From Thermoproteales archaeon (lineage in GTDB: Archaea; Thermoproteota; Thermoprotei; Thermoproteales; Thermocladiaceae): a stretch of DNA of 18,186 nucleotides. Every line of letters starts with the position of its first letter. Position 1 is the stretch's first letter. Made by a program: the position numbers and the translations under genes. The notes under the pieces are model-generated. The model ran no database searches, was not told the origin of the DNA, and saw only the letters and a program-made list of their open reading frames with translations. The stretch spans positions 1 to 18,186 of the forward strand of contig JAMOMD010000025.1 in assembly GCA_027068725.1 (NCBI GenBank), written 5' to 3'. This document shows positions 13,507 through 18,186 of this stretch, piece by piece.

Positions 13507-14262
13507 GTGAGGAAGATTGAGCTAATAGCTCTGGAGAAGATTCCTGATATAGTTCCAGGAGCGGACTTAGGAGAAGTCATTGTGAATGCATGTAAGATGG
13601 AGGGAGTGCAGTTACAGGATGGTGATGTTGTAGTGATATCGAGCAAGATTGTGTCAAAGGCCGAGGGACGTATAGTGGATTTGGAAAGTGTTAAACCAAG
13701 TGAGAAGGCTCGAGAATTAGCAAAGATCACGGAGCTTGATGAGAGAGTTGTCGAGCTCATACTTAGGGAAGGCGAGGTTCTGAAGACTAAGAAGGGTCTC
13801 ATTATAACACTTGTTAGATCTGTTGTCTGTGGTAATTCAGGTATAGACTTCTCGAATGTTGATGGTTCAGGGAGAAGAGTATGCCTTCTTCCCGAGGATC
13901 CTGATGAGTCTGCGCGAAGAATTAGGGAAAGAATAAGGGAACTGACGGGTAGAGATGTTGCTGTTCTGATAGTAGATACTTGTGGAAGACCATTCAGGAG
14001 AGGAGTTGTTAACTTTGTTATTGGTCTATCAGGAATGAACCCATTCAGAAGTTACGTAGGGAAGAGAGATAGGTATGGCTACACTATGAGTAAGACCGTT
14101 GTCTGCATTGCTGATGAGATAGCGGCAGCAGCAGAGCTAGTCATGGGACAGGGAGATGAAGGTAGGCCAGTAGTAATTGTGCGAGGAGTAGAGTACGAGA
14201 AGTGCGAGACCTGTACTTCTCGTGATATACTTATGCCAAAAGATGAGTGGCTCTTTAGGTAA
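13507..14262 (+). CDS. cofE: Coenzyme F420-0:L-glutamate ligase
   Basis: CofE uses GTP to add L-glutamate residues to F420-0, finishing coenzyme F420. Seen: 251 aa, the normal archaeal length; DGDVVVISSKIVSKAEGRIVDL near the N-terminus, LLPEDPDESARRIR in the middle, TCGRPFRRGVVNFVIGLSGM with the following YVGKRDRYGYTM, and a C-terminal LVMGQGDEGRPVVIVRG, all characteristic of the FbiB/CofE fold. The start is GTG at 13507, 13 nt after the infB stop; there is no strong Shine-Dalgarno motif. F420 implies an F420-dependent oxidoreductase elsewhere in the genome. The stop codon touches the 3' end of the opposite-strand C/D sRNA. Confidence 0.93.
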   Translation: MRKIELIALEKIPDIVPGADLGEVIVNACKMEGVQLQDGDVVVISSKIVSKAEGRIVDLESVKPSEKARELAKITELDERVVELILREGEVLKTKKGLIITLVRSVVCGNSGIDFSNVDGSGRRVCLLPEDPDESARRIRERIRELTGRDVAVLIVDTCGRPFRRGVVNFVIGLSGMNPFRSYVGKRDRYGYTMSKTVVCIADEIAAAAELVMGQGDEGRPVVIVRGVEYEKCETCTSRDILMPKDEWLFR

Positions 14263-14316
14263 ATCAGCACCGGGATAAGTCATCAGCTATCAGTAAGAAG
14301 GGCGCGCTCATCACTG
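14262..14316 (-). ncRNA. Box C/D small guide RNA
   Basis: Found on the minus strand by its boxes. Box C GTGATGA (14308-14314, consensus RTGATGA exact), 14-nt guide GCGCGCCCTTCTTA, box D' CTGA (14290-14293), 3-nt spacer TAG, box C' CTGATGA (14280-14286, one mismatch at the purine), 12-nt guide CTTATCCCGGTG (14268-14279), box D CTGA (14264-14267). C to D is 51 nt, a standard archaeal size, and the 12-nt spacing between C' and D is the archaeal norm. Such RNAs direct 2'-O-methylation five bases upstream of D or D' in the paired target. Predicted target strings are CACCGGGATAAG and TAAGAAGGGCGCGC; I could not assign them. It fills the gap between cofE and the next gene. The terminal stem is weak. 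Confidence 0.78.
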
Positions 14317-14324
14317 TGTGAAGT

Positions 14325-14696
14325 ATGGCATCTCGATTCTACTTATCCGAAGGGCGAAAAATAAAGATAGTTTACGTGAAGGAGCCTACGCAGCTCACGC
14401 ATCTAGTAGTGGCTATTGATAAGGATGATAAGAAGATTGTTGCAACATTTATAACAGATGGGGAGGTAAGTACACAAGGATGCAAAGATACTGGAAATGT
14501 AACTCACGAGGTTTTACAAGTTAGAAACTTTGGGTACATAATAATAATAGACCACTGGCTAGAAGGGCCAATCATTGTAACAACATCACAAGATGCATAC
14601 AAGAACTTTATTCAAGCATTTACATGTCTAGGCTATAGAATTGATAAAGAAAAGAAGGGAGTAGATTACGAATATGTAATACTAACTAGAGATTAG
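14325..14696 (+). CDS. Hypothetical protein, 123 aa
   Basis: Not recognised. Predicted mostly beta with a final helix: strands at KIKIVYVKEP, HLVVAIDKDDKKIVATFI, FGYIIIIDHWLEGPIIVTT, then a helix QDAYKNFIQAFTCLGYRI and a last strand VDYEYVILTRD. Two cysteines, no signal or membrane helix. The start ATG at 14325 lies just after the antisense C/D sRNA, so its 5' leader overlaps that RNA. The last 15 bp overlap tail to tail with the oxidoreductase gene. It lies 62 bp after cofE on the same strand, but context gives no clear function. Confidence 0.72.
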   Translation: MASRFYLSEGRKIKIVYVKEPTQLTHLVVAIDKDDKKIVATFITDGEVSTQGCKDTGNVTHEVLQVRNFGYIIIIDHWLEGPIIVTTSQDAYKNFIQAFTCLGYRIDKEKKGVDYEYVILTRD

Positions 14697-15602
14697 ACGA
14701 AGTTCCTCTACTACACGTAGAACCTCGCGAGCACTCTTGAGCGTTGGAACACCTTCAGGAACTTCACCTGTCTTAACTATTCTAATGAATGTCCTATCTT
14801 CCTTCTTCAGAGGCTCCTCACCCTTCAATTTTTCTATAACATAAGTCCCATCGCCTCTCTTAGTATACACAGTCAAGGCATCAGTATCTCCTCTAACAAA
14901 CATCTCATCACCAATAAGTTCAATTTCCCTAACCTTTGCTAGAGAAAGACCGTCAACATGTATATGACATAGTGCACTATTAGCTTCGAGAACTGCTATA
15001 ACAACATCATCCTCGTAAAGTCTCTTAACAAATCCTGACTTGACTTGCACATGCATTGTATCAGTAATATACATGCATAGGTCAATATCGTGAACAGCAA
15101 GATCCAGAAGAATGCTATACTTACGCATATGTTGAGGTCTTCTCGATAATCTACGAGAAACAACATAGAAAACCTTAGTCTTAGAGTAGATCTCTCTTAA
15201 CCTCTCTGCAACAGGATTAAATCTCATTATATAGCCAGGCATAGCAAAAACGCCCTTAGATTCTGATACTCTTATAAGATCATCAAGTTCTCTAACACTT
15301 GTAGCGACAGGCTTCTCAATTAAAACATGCACACCAGCAGATAAAAGTTCACGAGATACACTATAGAGATATTCTATTGGAACAGCTACAACAGCAGCAT
15401 CAACAAGCTTAGAAAACTCATCAACACTACTAACAACATGTGGAATACGAAACTCTGAGGCTATTTCACGAGCACGCTCAACATTCACATCACACACAGC
15501 ACACAACTCAACAAGACCCTCAACCTCAAGTTCCTTAAGAACACGAACATGATTTCTACCCCATCTTCCAACACCAACAACCCCAACCCTAACTCTTGTC
15601 AC
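14682..15602 (-). CDS. Gfo/Idh/MocA family NAD(P)-dependent oxidoreductase
   Basis: 306 aa. The N-terminal Rossmann fold is marked by VGVVGVGRWGRNH (GxGxxG, residues ~7-19), a following acidic CDVN at the end of the second strand (suggesting NAD preference), and the family EKP motif in VLIEKPVA (~95). The C-terminal alpha/beta domain includes the LDLAVHDIDLCMYI segment with the conserved His-Asp of the active site. Members oxidise or reduce sugars, inositol and sugar nucleotides; the substrate cannot be told from the sequence. Length is slightly short but complete. The start is ATG at 15600-15602. It stands alone on its strand, separated from tRNA-Ser by about 230 bp, and overlaps the convergent hypothetical gene by 15 bp. 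Confidence 0.88.
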   Translation of the reverse strand: MTRVRVGVVGVGRWGRNHVRVLKELEVEGLVELCAVCDVNVERAREIASEFRIPHVVSSVDEFSKLVDAAVVAVPIEYLYSVSRELLSAGVHVLIEKPVATSVRELDDLIRVSESKGVFAMPGYIMRFNPVAERLREIYSKTKVFYVVSRRLSRRPQHMRKYSILLDLAVHDIDLCMYITDTMHVQVKSGFVKRLYEDDVVIAVLEANSALCHIHVDGLSLAKVREIELIGDEMFVRGDTDALTVYTKRGDGTYVIEKLKGEEPLKKEDRTFIRIVKTGEVPEGVPTLKSAREVLRVVEELRLISS

Positions 15603-15831
15603 GTATCACATCCCCACAATCTAAGATACTTAGGATTCTCGGTCAGAAAGCAAACAGGACTCATAAAGCAGGAGCGAGATTGCAGACATGTAGGGACAGG
15701 TATGCAAGGATATTATAATTAACTTTTATCGGACACATATTGTGGTTAACATATGAGCTTTGGAATAAAATTATGTGATATAGGTTGGTATTCTTGAACT
15801 GTGTTACGGTGTAAGAAGTCCTGAAGAGTTT
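15603..15831. other. Intergenic stretch without clear genes
   Basis: This stretch, plus tRNA-Ser beside it, makes up the 363 bp free of protein genes. It contains AT-rich palindrome-like sequence (TTATAATTAA near 15714-15723) that could serve as a TATA box on either strand, one 14-codon ORF at 15753-15797 and a weak C/D-like arrangement (see rejected items). I see no other gene. Confidence 0.5.
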
Positions 15832-15921
15832 TGGCGCCGGGGGTGGGATTTGAACCCACGCCCCCTGTACGGGGACGGGATCTCAAGTCCCGCGCCTTGG
15901 GCCAGGCTCGGCCACCCCGGC
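15832..15921 (-). tRNA. tRNA-Ser(UGA)
   Basis: Class II tRNA, 90 nt with encoded CCA (15832-15834). Acceptor GCCGGGG/CCCCGGC, discriminator G (serine-type in archaea), anticodon stem CGGGA/TCCCG with 7-nt loop CTTGAGA, hence anticodon TGA. Long variable arm TCCCCGTACAGGGGGC and T arm GTGGG-TTCAAAT-CCCAC. No intron. TATA box ACATAAAAAG at 15951-15960 lies ~34 nt upstream. Confidence 0.95.
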
Positions 15922-15965
15922 TTAGCTTCGCGTTTTTGAGTTTTGCGGGTCTTTTTATGTTTTTC

Positions 15966-16547
15966 TTATCGCATTAAGGCTCTGTGTATTAGCATTAGTG
16001 TTGAAGCTCTTGATACTAGCATTGTCTGTAGTTGTTCTGCTCCGTCTGAGGCGTACCTATATGCTAAATATAGTGCTAACATCAGTATATAATACGTGAG
16101 CCACACTAGGTAGTATACTAGTTCTCTAATTTGCTCATAGTTACTTTTCCACCATCTCATCTCTGTACACTCATCTATCTCTAGACTTAGCACATCTATT
16201 GAACTGAGAGCACGCACATTTCTAGCACACTCGATTTCAAGCTCCTTTAACTTATTTAGTAGTTCTTCGAATTTCCTATCTTTTACTATGTTTTCAAATG
16301 TTGCCAGGAGTCTAGTTACTGACTCGACAATTTTGTTAAACTCGTCTAATATCTTATCAACAAGCCTATGAAGATTCCTGTTCTTCTGTTCATGTTCTCT
16401 GTATTTGCTAATTAGTTCGTGCATTGCTCTGAATAATCCATCTACCGACTTCTCGACTTTTATATCAAATTTTCTGAGTATGAAATCTAGGTTATTTAGT
16501 ATGTTCTCTATACAGAATTGGTAGTCTTTTAGTGCTTTAGTAGCCAT
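15966..16547 (-). CDS. Hypothetical coiled-coil protein with a C-terminal membrane helix, 193 aa
   Basis: Not recognised. Residues ~1-135 are predicted long helices with heptad-like patterning (IENILNNLDFILRKFDIKVEK, LHRLVDKILDEFNKIVESVT, FENIVKDRKFEELLNKLKEL). Residues ~140-168 (LVYYLVWLTYYILMLALYLAYRY) are strongly hydrophobic and aromatic and form one probable membrane helix, followed by ~25 residues ending in HRALMR. No signal peptide or catalytic motif. The ATG is at 16545-16547, 24 bp after the M20 deacylase stop on the same strand, so the two may be co-transcribed. Its stop is 6 bp before the tRNA-Ser TATA box. Confidence 0.75.
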   Translation of the reverse strand: MATKALKDYQFCIENILNNLDFILRKFDIKVEKSVDGLFRAMHELISKYREHEQKNRNLHRLVDKILDEFNKIVESVTRLLATFENIVKDRKFEELLNKLKELEIECARNVRALSSIDVLSLEIDECTEMRWWKSNYEQIRELVYYLVWLTYYILMLALYLAYRYASDGAEQLQTMLVSRASTLMLIHRALMR

Positions 16548-16571
16548 CGCTTCTCAATAATTAGCGAGAAC

Positions 16572-17819
16572 TTATAGTAATAACTTCTCGACAAGCTTCA
16601 GGTAGACCTTTGTTACCGTTAGTACATCTCTTATACTTACATACTCATCTGCCTGATGCGCACACGACACATCTCCAGGACCATAAGTCACTGCTTGACA
16701 ACCCTTGACCTGGTAGTATCTTGTGTCTAATCCGCCTGTGCATACTACCTTTCTAACATTCTGAATACATGTCACTTCCCTGATGGCGTTCTCGAGCTTC
16801 TTCACAATATCGGCGTCAGGACTTGTAACTGCGGGTGGAGATTTCTGAAGTATCTTAACGTTTATTGTTATGTTCATCGAGGATGCTCTAGAGTAGAGAT
16901 AGTCTACGAGCTCCTTCTCTACCTGATCAACATTCTCCTCCGGGATTACTCTCCTATCTATAGAGAAGGCGAAGACTCCAGGCACTACATTTACCTTGCC
17001 TGCACTTCTGACATCACCTCCAAACGTTATTGTTGCCCTATTTCCACCCTCAATATCATACTCGTACGAGCTTACTCTCTCCTCGGTCTTTCTCTTGAGC
17101 TCGTCAATTATTGCAGCAGCAAACTTCACACCTAGCTCAAATGCATTTACTCCAAGCCATGGCGTAGCTGCATGTGCTTGCTTTCCAAGGACTTCCACCA
17201 TTAGCCATACAAGACCTTTGTTTCCAATCACAATCTTGTCAAGACCTGTTGGCTCTGCAACTACGACGTAGTCTGGACGTATGTTCATCACATTCACGAG
17301 GTAGCCAGTACCTGTTGCCCCACCAATCTCCTCATCAGGAACAAGAGCAATCTCGACCGTGCCATTCAGCTTATTCTCAATCTTTGTCAATAACTTAAGT
17401 GCCAGAAGTATGGATACTATGCCACCCTTCATGTCGCAGGCTCCTCTCCCATACACCTTATCGTCGATGACCTTGGGGTCAAAGGGCTTGCACACAGTCC
17501 ATCCTGTTCCTGCAGGAACAACATCGTAGTGACCATTGAAGTGTAGCGTAGGTCCTTTTCCTGTCCCTATTTTTGCAATGAGGATAAAGCGAAGAAAATC
17601 AACATACTCAGGAATGTGCTGTATCACATAGTCACGAGGTACCTGAACGATCTCGCATCTTATACCCCAGGACGATAGTAGTTCAGCAACTTTTCTACAG
17701 AACTCGTGATAGCGATCACCTGGTGGATTAACTGTTGGTATTCTTATGAGATCACAAAGTATGCTAGCTGCCTCATCACGCAGCTCATCTACTTTGTTAA
17801 TGATTTCCTGTACTGACAT
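16572..17819 (-). CDS. M20 family metallopeptidase/deacylase (ArgE/DapE-like)
   Basis: 415 aa di-zinc amidohydrolase. Motifs in order: NGHYDVVP with metal His H97 and D99, GRGACDMKGG with bridging Asp D129, VPDEEIGG with catalytic Glu E163 and metal Glu E164, VVAEPTG with a metal acid, a dimerisation lid domain (~185-310), and CAHQADEYVS near residue 388 with the last metal His. The family includes acetylornithine and succinyl-diaminopimelate deacylases and acyl-amino-acid hydrolases. The crenarchaeal LysK that releases lysine from LysW is shorter (about 350 aa), so this is probably not LysK, and the substrate is open. The start ATG at 17817-17819 is 27 bp after the phosphatase stop; the genes may form an operon with the coiled-coil protein downstream. 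Confidence 0.9.
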   Translation of the reverse strand: MSVQEIINKVDELRDEAASILCDLIRIPTVNPPGDRYHEFCRKVAELLSSWGIRCEIVQVPRDYVIQHIPEYVDFLRFILIAKIGTGKGPTLHFNGHYDVVPAGTGWTVCKPFDPKVIDDKVYGRGACDMKGGIVSILLALKLLTKIENKLNGTVEIALVPDEEIGGATGTGYLVNVMNIRPDYVVVAEPTGLDKIVIGNKGLVWLMVEVLGKQAHAATPWLGVNAFELGVKFAAAIIDELKRKTEERVSSYEYDIEGGNRATITFGGDVRSAGKVNVVPGVFAFSIDRRVIPEENVDQVEKELVDYLYSRASSMNITINVKILQKSPPAVTSPDADIVKKLENAIREVTCIQNVRKVVCTGGLDTRYYQVKGCQAVTYGPGDVSCAHQADEYVSIRDVLTVTKVYLKLVEKLLL

Positions 17820-17846
17820 GACTAAATGATGACTAGGCTCGGGTAC

Positions 17847-18186
17847 TTATCGTCTCTGTCTCAGCAGTAGCTCAAGTGCCTTGACTGCGTAGTACTGCTC
17901 GTCAGTTATCGATATGTCAGGATTTGCCTCACTAACGATCCTGAACGCGTCCTCAGTACTGTACCCTCTATAGACTAAGAATGCTGCTAGGACAGTAGGA
18001 GTCCTACCCATACCCCCTACGCAGTGCACGTACGTCCTGATTCCTCGCCTATCATTCTCATCTAGAAGCATCGCGAGCTTCAGTAGACTATCCTCGTCAG
18101 GTGCATGACCATCCATTGTAGGACAGCGAACAAGCATGATCCCCAACTTTCTGAGCAGCTCAGTGACCTGTCTCTCACTTAGTCTA
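17847..18186 (-). CDS. Protein-tyrosine/dual-specificity phosphatase, N-terminus cut by window edge
   Basis: Active-site P-loop VHCVGGMGRT (Cys-x5-Arg, the cysteine phosphatase signature HCxxGxxR), followed by a helix and a C-terminal ITDEQYYAVKALELLLRQ. The general-acid Asp could be D12 in TMDGHAPDE or D17. The frame can be started at a TTG (18146), but it stays open all the way to the window end with sensible codons (reading RLSERQVTELLRKL before it), so the gene is partial here and its true start is outside. Small archaeal cysteine phosphatases act on Tyr- and sometimes Ser/Thr-phosphorylated proteins; the substrate is unknown. Confidence 0.88.
   Translation of the reverse strand, partial: RLSERQVTELLRKLGIMLVRCPTMDGHAPDEDSLLKLAMLLDENDRRGIRTYVHCVGGMGRTPTVLAAFLVYRGYSTEDAFRIVSEANPDISITDEQYYAVKALELLLRQRR

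Noticed and set aside
15753..15797. 14-codon ORF (ATG to TGA) behind an AT-rich element
   Set aside because: Too short, no recognisable product and no clear ribosome-binding site.
15775..15824. C/D-like arrangement on plus: GTGATAT, 12 nt, TTGA, GTGTTAC, 13 nt, CTGA
   Set aside because: The spacing looks right but only the final CTGA is an exact box; C has two mismatches and C' three. Too weak to annotate as an sRNA.
15832..15921. Reading the class II tRNA as tRNA-Leu(GAG)
   Set aside because: A 7-nt loop between CGGGA and TCCCG sets the anticodon as TGA, and the discriminator is G, the serine type in archaea, not the leucine A.
17825..17831. Exact box C ATGATGA in the gap between the M20 gene and the phosphatase
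   Set aside because: No CTGA box at suitable spacing follows on that strand.

Overview
The window looks like the chromosome of a hyperthermophilic crenarchaeon (Thermoproteota, probably near Desulfurococcales or Sulfolobales). The evidence is archaeal-only or archaeal-type genes (ribosomal protein L21e, RNA polymerase Rpo4/F, aIF5A, aIF5B, Dph2, split GMP synthase subunit A, CofE, a TRAM protein, LysS-type homocitrate synthase with a C-terminal RAM domain), almost all-GC tRNA stems in a moderate-GC background, a tRNA intron with a bulge-helix-bulge junction, and TATA boxes about 25-27 nt before several start codons (leaderless transcripts). The genus cannot be named from sequence alone. No insertion sequence, CRISPR array or phage gene was seen.

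Layout, left to right. 28-5006 holds information-processing and core metabolic genes: cdhE (corrinoid iron-sulfur protein of the acetyl-CoA pathway) and rpl21e on minus, rpoF and a DUF655 protein on plus, aIF5A on minus, homocitrate synthase on plus. 4987-6555 holds a membrane-anchored thymidylate-kinase-like protein, an intron-containing tRNA-Lys(UUU) and a TRAM protein. 6556-6823 has no protein gene but holds two tandem GC-rich kink-turn RNA hairpins, each behind its own TATA box. 6824-9836 holds an unrecognised protein, dph2, a SAM methyltransferase and tRNA-Phe(GAA). 9881-11546 is a minus-strand operon of two small hypothetical proteins plus GMP synthase subunit A, then a zinc-finger protein. 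11670-14696 is infB (aIF5B), cofE, a box C/D sRNA on the opposite strand, and a small unknown protein. 14682-18186 is minus strand: a Gfo/Idh/MocA oxidoreductase, tRNA-Ser(UGA), a coiled-coil membrane protein, an M20 deacylase, and a protein phosphatase cut by the window edge.

Functional themes. Translation dominates: L21e, aIF5A (hypusine site present), aIF5B, Dph2 (diphthamide on aEF2), three tRNAs and at least two kinds of apparent rRNA-guide-type RNA. CdhE and CofE suggest C1 chemistry through corrinoid, probably tetrahydromethanopterin, and F420. LysS indicates lysine synthesis by the alpha-aminoadipate (LysW) route.

The most interesting part is 6572-6822. Two tandem RNAs with near-ideal kink-turns carry 3' tails that, from memory of conserved 16S rRNA, are complementary to adjacent pieces of the 16S h23/h24 region around GGATTAGATACCC. 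The first also has an ACA exactly 15 nt below its stem, as in H/ACA guides, but lacks a lower stem. A second non-protein find is a C/D sRNA at 14264-14314 with C, D', C' and D boxes.
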